A stretch of 64,000 nt of DNA, taken from Myotis daubentonii. Its lineage: Eukaryota; Chordata; Mammalia; Chiroptera; Vespertilionidae. Each line of letters begins with the position of its first letter. Positions within the stretch are counted from its first letter, which is position 1. A program made the translations under genes and the position numbers. The notes beneath the pieces were generated by a model, which saw nothing but the letters and a program-made list of their open reading frames with translations, was not told the DNA's origin and ran no database searches. Shown here in pieces: positions 32,495-43,808 of the stretch. The stretch lies in assembly GCF_963259705.1 (NCBI RefSeq), contig NC_081861.1, positions 64,461,623 through 64,525,622 of the forward strand. Reading direction: 5' to 3'.

Positions 32495-32760
32495 TTTGGA
32501 GACAGACCTGAAGAGCCCCAAGACAACCAACAAAATCTTGCAAAAACGTGATCATTGTTAGAAACAGGTAACTTTCAATTAGCAGGTTAGATTTATTATC
32601 TTTAACATTTTTCTTCCTGGCAAGGATCATCCTTAATCGCTGGTTGCTAACAAGGTATTTTGTCTCTAACTTGTTAATCCAAGTTACCTGTTTCTAACAA
32701 TGATCACGTTTTTGCAAGATTTTATTGGTTGTCTTAGGGCACTTCAGGTATGTCTCCAAA
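32495..32760. repeat. 80-bp inverted repeat around a 106-bp spacer
   Basis: The arms 32495-32574 and 32681-32760 are reverse complements at 76 of 80 positions, including gtgatcattgttagaaacag against its complement. The spacer is AT-rich. The left arm is continuous with the retrocopy-like block. Confidence 0.92.
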
Positions 32761-33230
32761 TTTGAGAAAACATAGGTTATTAGTGCCTCATGGGCAAGGG
32801 CTGTTTTGAAATAGCTCATCTTGCTTTTATGAAACAGATACTAGTAATTATCACAGAAGAAACCACATCCCATTTCAAACAGATTTATTCTCTTTTCCTT
32901 TTATTGCTATTTTTGGTACTAGAGGGTCCACCATAATTCATTGTAAAGAACTGATTTTGAACAACATGGTAGTGAACTATTCAGCATTCTGTTCTGTTTA
33001 CTCTCTACATTTGTGAGAAATGTTCTGTTCCTTTGATAATGACAGTGGCAAAAGTAACTATAATTTTAGCTCGGTCTATTTTGTAAACTCTTGATACTTT
33101 GAAGTCATTCTTTTGAGGATCATCTCATTTGTGATTGTTGGTTGTCTAGTACACCATGCCACTTAATATGTCTGAAGACAAAATTAAGTAATATTCAGAT
33201 TTTGATAGCTACATGGAGAACTAATGATTT
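32761..33230. other. No recognisable feature
   Basis: The DNA is AT-rich and apparently single-copy. Confidence 0.45.
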
Positions 33231-33452
33231 TTTAAAGATTAAAAACATTTTTATTGGTTTCAGAGAAGAAGGGAGAGGGAGAGAGAGAGAAACATCAATG
33301 ATAAGAGAGAAACAATAGTCAGCTGTGTCCTGCACGCCCCCCACTGGGGACTGAGCCCGCAACCAGGGCATGTTCCCTGCATGACAGGGAATCAAACCAT
33401 GACCACCTGGTTCATAGGTGGACACTCAACTAGTTAGCCACACTGGCCAGGC
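33231..33452 (-). repeat. Ves SINE
   Basis: It starts, on the minus strand, tgcctggccagtgtggctaa and ends at a T-rich tail with aacatttttattggtttcag in the given strand. Near-matching flanks taatgattttt and aataattttta support a target duplication. Confidence 0.9.
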
Positions 33453-34324
33453 AATAATTTTTATTTTTAATTTGCTGATTACATTGAATGAGCAATTTAA
33501 AATTCAAATCATTAAAAGATATAGGTGGTATTCCAAATTGGCATATCTTATCCTTGCTTCTCCAACATAATAAATTTCAAAATGGGCCAGAAATAATTTC
33601 CCATAAGACTGATTAATGAGACGAATGGCTATATATATATATATCTTCAATAGGAATGTTGGAGATTATTGAGTACTTGCCTTCAGGAAGGATGCACCAA
33701 GTTGTCCCAAGCATGTACAAGCTTTAAATTTCAGGACTTTAGGGGGAAAAAATCACTTTTACTAATTCATTTTAATGTTTAAAAGCCTTAAAATTGCAGG
33801 TACACAGCAGATATCAGTTGTGATCAATTCGCTCTGATGGTATTATCCCAGAAAGTGCTCCCTTTCATGAATAATCAACAAATGTAGCAACACTTTTTTT
33901 GAAGCTATTGAACCATGCTCCAGTTTTTAAGTTAGTATTTAATAAGATTATGCCAAAGGCTTTCTGAAGTTGCAAATCTAATGTTGTGGTTGTTTGACTC
34001 ATCAGGACATCCTGAATCAATAGTGACCTTTAGTATAATTTTAAACTACCTGAGTAAGGGAACAATTTTTACCTGACAGTGGTTGGGAAGAAGGCGCCTG
34101 GTTAAATTCGTGCACTTTGTCTTTGGGTTGTATGTCCATCAGTGAGTGACCGACATAACACAAATGGCTTTATAACATGATACGTGATAAAGTACAACTT
34201 TGTGTAATATGATTTCATCTGAGATCCTGATTTTATTTTATTATTAATATTATTATTTTTGATTTTGAGATCCTGATTTTAAAAAGAAAAAGGTCAGTCG
34301 ATAAAAATTTTAGTTTTATCTTTA
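33453..34324. other. No recognisable feature
   Basis: This is AT-rich DNA with a short TA run at 33631-33643. No gene or repeat is identified. Confidence 0.45.
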
Positions 34325-34328
34325 ACAT

Positions 34329-34881
34329 TGTGGGAGGTAAAAGAACAACTAACTGAATACTTTCCTCCCACCTTCTAAGTTCTTCTGGCTGGGCTGAGAC
34401 AGATTAACAGGAGACAATCATGTTTGTAATACATGTGCATGGTAAAATCACATAGGCATGAAAATTCCAAAGAGAGTGAGTGAGGCAACCACTGGGTATA
34501 TAAGACATTTTGGACAAATATGGAAGGGGGTGGGATGGGGCATTAGATTTCAGAAGTGAGAATGGGCAGTTTACAGGTAGTTAAGGAAGAAGTAACACAC
34601 ATGGCAGGAAAATGCTTGCTAGGCAATTCAGAAACAATGGTACACAGTGGGTATGTAGCAAACAGGGCCCTGCCTGAAGCCCCCTTGTTTACCATACTTA
34701 ATTCAGATTAGGCTAAGGCAGCATCCTAAAATCTCCTTCCTGAAGCAGGATCTCTGAATCTCTTGGGCAGGAAGTGGGAGGGGGAGTGTCAAAGGACCCC
34801 TCTGAGTCTTGGTTCTTAATAAACACCTTAAAATCAATATCCCAAAAGTGGTTTCAGGGTGGCAAAACTTTGGTCCCTTCA
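34329..34881 (-). repeat. Solo LTR, class I-like family, copy A
   Basis: On the minus strand it begins TGAAGGGACCAAAG and ends ACCTCCCACA. A 4-bp direct repeat acat flanks it (34325-34328, 34882-34885); 4 bp is usual for class I retroviruses. Related LTRs lie at 35957-36477, 42487-43397 and 47170-47947. Confidence 0.75.
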
Positions 34882-34904
34882 ACATCTCAATTTACATGTA
34901 GTTT

Positions 34905-35360
34905 GATTTGGGTTTGAGGGGGTGAGGGAGAAATTTTCCTCTACTCTTCTAGGTTCTTCCAACTGGAACAGGAGGTCAACCAAGTCTGGGGCATGTGCTA
35001 CCTGTCACACTCAGCCAAAAAGCAGAGACATGGAGTAGATTATAGATTTGCATTAGATGCTGGAAATCTGGGAAGATGATGGATAAAACCCTAATATCCA
35101 CCTTCCCCTCAAGTTTATTAGGGGAAAGCTTATATAGGGGAGTCAGGGGAAGGGAGTGTGAGTAGGGAGTGCAGAGGGCGTTCTGGTGATTCGCAGTCCT
35201 GGAATTTGAGTTCCTGTGGGGGTCTTGTTCTTGATGAGTGTCTTCATTACTGGTCTCAGGAACAGGATGATCCGGGTGTGTGTCATCCCCAGGTGTCTGA
35301 GACCTAATTGATCATCGCCCTCATTCCTGATGGCCAGGCGTGGAAGTTCAGGGCTGGTTC
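34905..35360 (-). repeat. ERV LTR of a second family
   Basis: On the minus strand a TATA-like TATATAAGC (about 35134-35142) is followed by CCTAATAAACTTG (about 35114-35126), and then by a U5-like stretch ending near 34905. Exact borders are uncertain. It is wedged between copy A and a duplicated piece of copy A. Confidence 0.6.
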
Positions 35361-35500
35361 AGGAAAATGGTTGCTGGGCAATTCAGAAACAATGGTACAC
35401 AGTGGGTATGTAGCAAACAGGCCCCCTGCCTGAAGCCCTCTTGTTTACCATACTTGATTCAGATTAGGCTAAGGCAGCATCTTCAGATTTCCTTCCTAAA
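35361..35500 (-). repeat. Partial duplicate of LTR copy A
   Basis: This segment repeats 34606-34745 in direct orientation at an offset of 755 bp with about 90-95% identity, including ggcaattcagaaacaatggt and tacacagtgggtatgtagca. Both borders are abrupt. Confidence 0.9.
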
Positions 35501-35956
35501 GACTCTTTGTTTTTGTCTGGTCATCTGTGAACTGCAAGAACATCTTAGCCAGAACCTAAGTTTAAACATATATAGTGATTAATAAAGTACACATTCTGGT
35601 AATAAAAGGATGGACAAGGAAAGAGAAAAGAATAAAAGAGGGGAAAACACAAAAATCATATTTTTATTTTACCCTTATACCCCTATCACAACTGCTCTAA
35701 CAATCAAATCAACTTCAGTCAGATAAACAATATAAATTTAATTAATTCATATGTATGGAAAACTGCATGTGTGAGCAAGTCAGAGCTCCCATATACATGG
35801 GAGGTTCAGAGACAGAAAAGTAAAATGGAGTGTCTGAAATTCTGAAGTAAGGATCGCCTTGGGCGTTCAGAGGGAGGAAGGTCATTTACAGGACCATAAG
35901 AGCAGATGGTACCCTGCCCTAGGGATAAGTCATGAAAGTTATTTCTAGTGATAACT
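35501..35956. other. Unassigned stretch between LTRs
   Basis: The A-rich sequence could be degraded retroviral interior, but I recognise no gag, pol or env motif. A minus frame that overlaps it (35806-36240) has no recognisable content. Confidence 0.35.
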
Positions 35957-36477
35957 TTAGGGATGTAAAAATAATTCCCCTCCCACTTTGTAGGTGATTC
36001 TACTTGGGCTAACAATCTAATTAACAGAGAGTTTAGCAGGATAAAATGTCCAAAGTTTATTATATGAACGTATATTCTGAGGTCCATGAGAATGTGACCC
36101 AAAATGTATTGGGCAGTTGGGATGCCATTCTGGACAAAGGAGAAGGGGCAGGAGGCAGAGATTTGGGATTTCAAAGGGGGATTAGTTAATTCATAGCTAA
36201 ACATGGTAAACAAATTCCTGCTGGGCAACCCTGAAACCATGGGGTGCAGAGGGAAAAAGGCTTTGCTAGATTTCTTCCTGTCTGTCCTGTATGTGCTAAG
36301 TTATCTTCTGGACTGAGGTTCCCTTCCTGAAGCAGGGTTTTATATCTGAATTTCTTTAGGCAGGAAGGGAGAGGGCCAGAGTTCTTTCTGAGCTTTTTAA
36401 GAGTTTCTTAATAACCAGCTTAAAACCTATGTCCCCAAAGGTACATTTTTGGGGTGGAAAAACTTTAGTCCCTTTCA
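35957..36477 (-). repeat. Solo LTR, class I-like family, copy D (diverged)
   Basis: It aligns by eye with copy A from ggatgtaaaaataattcccc to aaaactttagtccctttca. Shared blocks include agattaac-type text near the 3' end, gaggttcccttcctgaagca and gcaggaagggagagggccag. Flanks taac and taaa may be an aged 4-bp duplication. Confidence 0.7.
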
Positions 36478-36479
36478 TA

Positions 36480-39125
36480 AATCTTATGGGCAAGGCCCCC
36501 AATTTAAATTTTCTAAGGGAGAGGTATGAGTTTCTCTTAAGCTGCAGGATCTTGAATGCCTTCCACTCAAAATCATCCAGAGTAGCACATCTTGGGGAGA
36601 CCCGTTTTGAACCCTCTGTTCCATGCATACCACCCTAAAATACATGGTTATATTGCAGATTCAGAATCCAGGGTATTAATGACTGTGTGATAAGTGCAGA
36701 TCTAGAAGTGGCAGTAGAATAATGAAATGACTTTCAGAAAATTGTACAACTCTACTCAGAAAAAGAAAAATGAAATCATCAACATGGGATCAGCCAGGGT
36801 GCCGTATGTGATTCGTGTACCTCTGTACAACCTTTCACTGCAATACCTAGAAGAAGATTAATGCATCAAATATATCTTTGCCTTTTAACAAAGTAAGAGA
36901 AATTTTCTCCAGCTTTTAGTTCAGACATACAATATTCTATAAAACAAGGAGGAAAGTAATTAATTTTCAATTCATTTGCAGAGCCTTTGTGTGGATAATG
37001 AGAAAAAAGATTATTGCCAAGTTATGGACTTGATGTGCTATAATTAGAAATAGGACCTAAATTAAGTTATTCATTCAACTAGAAATGCATTCAGGATCAC
37101 AAAGCTTGGATGCAGTGTATTTTCCTGTGTTATGAAAATAAACATTCTGGTAAGCTAGCTTCTGCATTTAATAGGAATGGAGACAAAATAAAATAATTCC
37201 AAATCACATAAATGCTCCAGAGATTTTCAAGGAGATAGGAAGGTGGGTTTGTTCATTTTCAGGCATGCCATTTTATGGCATTGGGAGGAATCCAAATGAG
37301 TTTGCCTCATTCTTTGATATGGATTATGTTGACTGTTGTGCTGATTGAATTTTGATCTTTGCTGTATAAAAATATATTTTACACAGTAAATAATAAAACG
37401 ATTCTGAATTGATTTATAGAATAGCAGAAATTCACAAAATTCTTATTCTACTTAATAATTTACTCTTATCTCCCAAGAAACTGGGCTTTTTTGGACTGCT
37501 CCCACAAAGAAGGTATTGTCCACTATTTGATGTCACCTGGGACTTTCAAGGTCACGGACGTTAAATTCACTCAGTTTTATGAGCTGAGGTGACATCATTC
37601 TGATATTTTTGCTGTGTGTTGCAGAATTAAAATACAACAAATTATTGAGTGGGTGAGGTTATAGCTGCTAGCTCCTTATTCAGGACTCCTTTCTCCTTTT
37701 CTATAGCATTCTAAGACTCCAAGGACAGTATACCTACTGGGGAAGTAGATATTTTGGGAATTCAGACTTTCGTATAGTACTTCTACTGCACAGAGGAAAA
37801 CTTACTGCTTCTTGAGTGAAATTTCCTGAAAAAAAATCACTAAAGGTAGTCTTACTTTGAAGTAATACACATTATTATTTGTATATTTCACTCTAACACT
37901 GGATAATTTACAAAATGTATAATTAAAACTTTTAGCATTTAAGTTATAAGGTAAGATAAGACAAGCACTCCAAGAGGTATTCTCATTGTTTTATTGGTGT
38001 GGGAGGTATAAGCACAGATCAGAACAGCAGCAATGATGTGCACTCCCAATAGCTAAGCTTATGTATAGTCTAGCGATGACTTTCACTATTTACCATTAGA
38101 AATAATGCTTGTGTAGATTTGCAAAATCACAAAATGGGTCACAAGGTGATTGCAAAACTTAAAAACCAGAGTGAGTCTTGAAAAAATCTTATAGTAAGGT
38201 AAGTAACACGATATCTCCATTTCTTGAAGCCATAGGAAATCTTTGTTTTATGTAATGCTCCACTGTTAATCAGAGCCAGGGTAAATGTAACTGCATTTTG
38301 TAATGCTTTTGCTACTGTTTTGAGCAGTTAAAACATTTTGGCATGTTTCCTATTCAATTTTGGACCTTAAGGATCTCCCATTCAGAGAGGTTTTTCCATG
38401 TTAATATTCATGTTGTTCTACTTGGCTTTCCCTGTTCTTTCAAGTGATGTCTACTTAGTTGACATAATGAAAAAGGCGAATTGCCTAATCAGGCTTTTTA
38501 TAGTACTAAGAACTGGGGAAAGATTTTTAAAATTATATGCATATAATGCATGTCATCAAAATCAGTGGCATTGTTAATGCGAATGAGCTCACAACACAGT
38601 CACTTGAAGAGAGGAACTATTTCTGCCCTGCCCTTATGATCATCATACAGAATAGAGAAACAAACAAAGATACACAGACCATCAACATCTGTAAAGTGAA
38701 ATTTCCAAATTTATAATGGAATTATTGCTTTCAAAGCTATAAACATCAAAGCTGTGTCTGCTAATCCTTGCCTTGGCAACAAGCTGTGCTGAAAAGCAGT
38801 CGGTGTTGCAGGCGAGCACTATGGGCAGAGGGGTTGCAATTTGTTTACTGTTTTCTGATGCACATCCATGGGCCATATGGTCAGGCTCTTCATGGAAACA
38901 AATTGTCCATAATTTCCTTTCAGCATGAGAATAGGGTAGTAAAAGTATTCAGAGCTGCAGAAAAACATCAACAAAATATGGTCATTATGAAGATAGTTTA
39001 GAGTTTGATACTATTACCTATCTCATCTACTGTCTACACATATCTTAGAGTCAGGTCTGTATGCTCTCATAATTAGTCAATTAGAAATACTTTATGCTGT
39101 TGTTAAAAAAAACTTATTGTTTCCA
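36480..39125. other. Single-copy DNA, candidate conserved non-coding region
   Basis: This 2.6-kb stretch is free of recognisable young repeats. The part near 38460-38900 has balanced composition and homeodomain-type words (gaattgcctaatcagg, gttaatgcgaatgagctc). No exon is seen. Regulatory function is only an inference from repeat exclusion and composition. Confidence 0.3.
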
Positions 39126-39130
39126 GAGAA

Positions 39131-39361
39131 TCAAATTCCTCCCTTGCTCGTGGGAGTTGAGGTTCTTGGGGTACCATTGAAATGACTACTTTCAGAAGCC
39201 CAGTCCCCTTGGAAAAATGAAATGTGGTAGAAGACTATTTGCATGGAGTTACATTCCTCAGTTTCCAATGTGCCATGTCCCTTAAACCAGTCCTGAAAGA
39301 GGTACAGCTGTGGGTTCAGCAAAGCCAAAAGCAAGGCCAGTGTCCAGAGCTTCCGTTCCAT
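39131..39361 (-). other. 76-codon minus frame with signal-peptide-like start
   Basis: The frame starts MERKLWTLALLLALL, a charged start followed by a hydrophobic run like a signal peptide. It has Cys once and no domain I recognise. It lies downstream, on the same strand, of the LTR at 39770-40320, so it may be retroviral interior. Chance is a real alternative at this length. Confidence 0.25.
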
Positions 39362-39769
39362 GTTGCAGCTGGATCCAGTTTACTTAGCATTCCAGCAGAT
39401 TAAAGTCCATTATTCCATGGTGTGGGTCCCACATGGCCATGAGCCACATGGGCGCAGGGGAGCGCACCCCCTACAACAGGAGAGCCAGGAGCCAGACCCA
39501 CGTGAGAGTAAAAACCAAGAGAGTGTGCTCCTTTGTCTAGGAGTTTTAATATTCAGGTTTCTTACTCTTGCAGTGGCCATGCCTGTTCTGGCCACTAATT
39601 TGTTCCCAGGTGTGGTTGCCAAACAGGTAAACACCTTCAACATCACTCAGACCTTACTGGGCATGTGTCCCAGCCGCCTTTGTCCAGTCCCTTGCCCCAT
39701 TGATCTCCAGACTTGGAGAGCGTAAAATGAGCAAAGCTGTATAAATAGCATGCCTACATTGTCTAGTCT

Positions 39770-40320
39770 TCCCTTTATTCCTTTTTTGTTGAATAGCAAC
39801 CAGATTGTTATAATGGTGTCATGATAAGACTGGAAGTTTGTCCTGATTGGAAGTATTTATTGAGCCATCACCAGCCACACAGGACAGGGCCCTGGGGTAT
39901 GCAGTCTACATCACCAGCAGCAGGGTAAATGGAGAAGACAAACTTGTCCACTCTCCTGGGATTGAGGGGCTCTTTTATACAATGAGTTTGGGGAAGAAAG
40001 GTTTAAGTTGTTTTGGAAGAATTATGTTGGCTATAAACAAGGGAGAAGAGGAGAAGGTGAAACAGAGAAAGTTTTGGGATAGGTGAGTAGTCATAAGGAA
40101 GAAGTATTTTATGCCTCTGGACTGGTTGTGGGCAATAGTCTGGAATGGTCACTGTGTAAGCAAGATGGGTGGCCTCTGGTAGTTGGCTGTTTCTGTTGGA
40201 TAAGAACTAAAAATCGCAGCCTGGAAATTTATTCAAAGTTTCAGTATACTTTCAGCAATATGAGCAGTCTTTTGTTGGATTCTGCCCATGGCTGTTAACA
40301 GACTAAGTCTCCTTTTCTCT
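39770..40320 (-). repeat. ERV LTR with TATA box and polyadenylation signal
   Basis: On the minus strand TTGTATAAAAGAGCC (39971-39985 in the plus coordinates) is followed about 115 bp later by GGCTCAATAAATACTTCC, the spacing expected for the U3-R boundary and the poly(A) signal of an LTR. Outer borders are not fixed. Confidence 0.6.
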
Positions 40321-40369
40321 CCCTCCCACCCTCCGGTCTGCTATAATTTAATTTAGGGCATCTTAGTTT

Positions 40370-40870
40370 TTTTTTCTGGTCACGGTCTTTGTTATTAGGA
40401 CCTCAGCGTCAATTTTGTCTGCCTGCATGCACTGGCCCAAAGAAATACACAAGCAGGAGTTTTAAGTATAGGAAGAAAAATAGTTTAATATTGAATTGGC
40501 CAATCTGGAGTACAGGGAGCTGATGCTTAAAAGACTTAACTTCCTGATGCATATAGGTTACAGATTATACAGGGCAAAATCAAGACACTGTGGGTCAGAG
40601 GTTTGTGATTGTGCTGGAAGCTGACTGGTCAGAGGTGAGGTAAGGGTAATAAGTCATTTCCTCACGTCTCAAGGACAGCTCTGAGGTCTGTTTTTGGGTC
40701 CCTCCAGTCCCTGGGAAAGTAGCCAGAGGGTCTTTCCACCTTAGGGCTCAGGAGCTGAAACATAATGTAAGTCAAGATGATATCTTTAGCCTGCCGGAGG
40801 TCTGGACTACGTGACCATTAGTCTTCTGCTGCCTCGAGAGAGATGATTTCTAGAACTAGGATTTAAAGCT
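40370..40870 (-). repeat. Second ERV-like LTR next to the first
   Basis: On the minus strand it holds GCCCTGTATAATCTG (TATA-like, about 40566-40580) and then AATATTAAACTA (ATTAAA signal, about 40484-40495). The 5' part contains gacctcagagctgtccttga. It differs from the LTR at 39.8-40.3 kb. Family unknown. Confidence 0.5.
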
Positions 40871-42486
40871 AAATGTAATCGAAGTCATAGGGACCTTCAG
40901 TTTCATCTGCTCCAGAATATAGATGTTTCTCCCTCCCTCATGGTGAGGACTAAGTAGCACAGCTCCCTTTCTTTCCCAGGGCCAATGAAATGCAGCTTAG
41001 AAGAATAATCAAATTGACTATAATTGTTTCTCAACAATACAAAGAGTCGGAGTGTATGCATTTTTTCTCCACAGCAGATTTATGTCTGCACATTGGTTTT
41101 CTTTTGATTATGTAATCGTATGTTGTTAATATCACCGATTTAAAACCTCCACTTTTAATAGCATTGTTCCTAAAAATCCTTTCCAATTCAATAATGAAGT
41201 GCACATCATTATAATGGAAGTCAATTAGAAAAGTTAGGACAAAGTAAATATCAAAACAGTATGTGCTATGCACATGGTTTCAAAGATATGTATATATCTT
41301 GGAAGTCAAGTGCTTGAGTAAGAAATGTGATGTCTTTTATCTTCAGAGATAATAGTGATCAACAGTGTAGGTTCTGAGCTTCGAGTTATTTAGTCAGAAG
41401 CAAGATGAGGCTGTATGCAAAATAGTTTTCATTCCTTTTGTCTTATGACCTGTGGCGCACAGTTGCAAGGCAGTTCACTAATGAGGGGTGCCTTGTATAA
41501 TCAAATCTTGAAATGAAACCAACTGGCCTGTATGAGAATTTGCCCCATGATGTAGATCTTTTTAATACCATGCTGTAAACAATGCAGCAAATCAGTTCTA
41601 ATTGGAAGAAGTAATAAAAGTACCTAGTGTCCAAATGGTCCACAATTATCGCGCATGCTATGATATCACTTCTGACATTCTGGTTCTAATGAGTGAAAAA
41701 ATAAATGGATTTTATATTATAGGGGAGGCAAAGAATGTTTGCTTAAAGTAAAATGAAAGGTCGAACAACTTGGTGGTGACACCCTTTATTTATGGTACTC
41801 AAGAAATTATTTGAACTGAAAATTATTAAATTGCCTTAAAATGGATCTGACTTATTCGTGTATAAATACTAAGTATTGGATAGTTGCCTTTATATTGTAT
41901 GATGAATAGCTTTAAGTTAAATGTACCTTAAGCTCTCACTCCTTAGAAAGTCTATTTATTGCCTTATAATCACTGCTGACATTCTCTTTGAAAGACCACC
42001 CGCATTTGGTAATAGCAAGTGCTCCATAGTGAAAGGATGTGTGGATTTTTCCCTTTTATTTAACTTTGTCTTAAAAGGATTTGAATGGTAATTTCAACAA
42101 GTAAGTTGTTACAACATATTTTGTATCACCAGTCACATTCGTGTGCCATTTAAATTTGTGATGAAAAAAAGTTGCATATCCTTGGGTTTGGCTGAAAGAT
42201 GATATTATGCTTATCCAGACCACTTAGGTTTGATAACTGGAGCTTAATAGCTCAATCTCACAAGAACAATTTCCCATGAGATTTCCAGATTGTACAGCTG
42301 TGCTTTGAACTGTGTACCCTGTAGGAACTGCCTGGTTGGTACACTTCATCTTGGGATTACTTGGCATAAACATACAATTTCTAGAACTGTTTTCAGCCAC
42401 CACCTGTGATACGCACATATCCTTTTGCCAGTACCTCATGTTGATAGTTAACAAGTTATTAGTTAATACTTAGCAGTTTATGTCTT
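40871..42486. other. Single-copy DNA, candidate conserved non-coding region
   Basis: No repeat is recognised. The segment 41440-41690 (cttatgacctgtggcgcaca, taatcaaatcttgaaatgaa) has the look of constrained non-coding DNA, which cannot be tested here. Confidence 0.3.
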
Positions 42487-42650
42487 TGTCAGAGAGGAAG
42501 AATCATCCTCTTCCTTTCAAGTTCTTCTACTCATAATCAAATGAACACAAGATAGATTACCAGGAGGAAAATTAAAGTTGAATAACTGGTATACATCCTG
42601 GATACATGGGAGAGGCCCAGGAACAGTGAATAACTCTGCTCACCCTCACC
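42487..42650 (-). repeat. LTR 3'-end fragment, minus orientation
   Basis: It begins TGTCAGAGAGG, the complement of the LTR end CCTCTCTGACA at 43387-43397. The next 80 bp match, in reverse complement, the end of the plus-strand LTR that follows (for example aagttcttctactcataatc). Confidence 0.7.
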
Positions 42651-42655
42651 TTTAA

Positions 42656-42780
42656 AAACAATGTTTTTATTGATTTGACACACATACACACACACACGAG
42701 GAAAACACAGCCCAGCAAGCTCCCAGACCCCAGGGATCAAACCCACAACCTGGACATGTCCCCTGACTGGAAGTGAACTG
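42656..42780 (-). repeat. Ves SINE fragment inside LTR pair
   Basis: The passage acaatgtttttattgatttg, a CACACA run and gggatcaaacccacaacctg is a Ves read in reverse; the tRNA-like head is degraded. Confidence 0.75.
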
Positions 42781-43397
42781 GCATCCTTTTCCTTTATGAG
42801 GCCATTTCATTTTGGTTTTAGAGAGGCTGATTATGTCACCATATTTATCTTAGATGGTAGTTAGAATCCTTGAGAGCAAAAATCAAGTTAGTATCAGTAG
42901 CAACCAAAAATTTAGTAAAATGGGGGCTGTGTGTAAAGTACTGTTACTACTTCCTGGCAATACAGAGTTGAGGGGATCAGTTTTCCACCCCCTAAAATAT
43001 GCCTCTTTTTGGATATCAATTCTTTTGAGCTGGTTAATTTTAAGAAACAGCAGACATGGGAGCCACTCTGACATCCGAGGTTCTATAGAGAAGGAAGGAT
43101 TTACATTTGCATGACAACCTTACCCTTGTTAGTGAGATTTTCCTGGTAACTGCCCTTAACTGACTCCCCACACCAGCATCTTTTTTTGTCTTTAGCTGAA
43201 GGTGGTATTTTAGGTGATGGCTTCCACCACTTTGGTGATTACTCAGTGTTCCTGGGTTTCTTTCATGTATCCAGGAGGTATACATGTCAATAAACCTAAA
43301 TTTGTTTTTTGACTGCCAAATCTGATTCTTGTTAATTTGATTATTAGACCAGACAGAAGAACTGTGAAGGGTGCTAGAGAATTTTCCCTCTCTGACA
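42781..43397 (+). repeat. LTR fragment, plus orientation
   Basis: The blocks ccaccccctaaaatatgcct, gagctggttaattttaagaa, a poly(A) signal region tgtcaataaacctaaatt and the end CCTCTCTGACA are LTR-like and related to copies A and D. It faces the fragment at 42487-42650 so that both 3' ends point outward. Confidence 0.7.
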
Positions 43398-43586
43398 AGA
43401 GTTAGTTGTGATATTTGTGGGAGAATACTATAAATATTGAAATGTGGATTAATAGGCATGTAAAAATATCACATAGAAGTTGGGGATTAAATTAGAACTT
43501 GCAGCAGAAAGTCAGACTTATACAAGCAGCAAAGAATGGTGGGAGGACATGAAAGGCAGAGTTCCCAGACCAGAGAATGATTAGAG

Positions 43587-43808
43587 CAGTGGTTCTCAAC
43601 CTTGGCTGCACATTAGAATCACCTGGGAATCTTTTTAAAATCCTGATTTCTGGGCCTCATCCTCCGGAAATTCTGTTTCCTTGTTACTAATGTTGTAGCC
43701 TCACCCCATAACAAAGAAACAGAATTTCCGGAGGATGAGGCCCAGAAATCAGGATTTTAAAAAGATTCCCAGGTGATTCTAATGTGCAGCCTAGGTTGCG
43801 AACCACTG
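43587..43808. mobile_element. Near-perfect palindromic hAT-type fold-back element
   Basis: It starts CAGTGGTTCTCAACC and ends GGTTGCGAACCACTG, hAT (MER/Charlie-like) ends. The arms 43587-43686 and 43709-43808 are complementary at 97 of 100 positions around a 22-bp spacer. Flanks gattagag and aactagag share 5 of 8 bases. Confidence 0.93.

Noticed and set aside
32092..32511. 139-codon plus frame
   Set aside because: It is antisense to the retrocopy-like block, which has its poly(A) on the minus strand.
35806..36240. 144-codon minus frame
   Set aside because: It crosses LTR copy D and has no retroviral or host motif.
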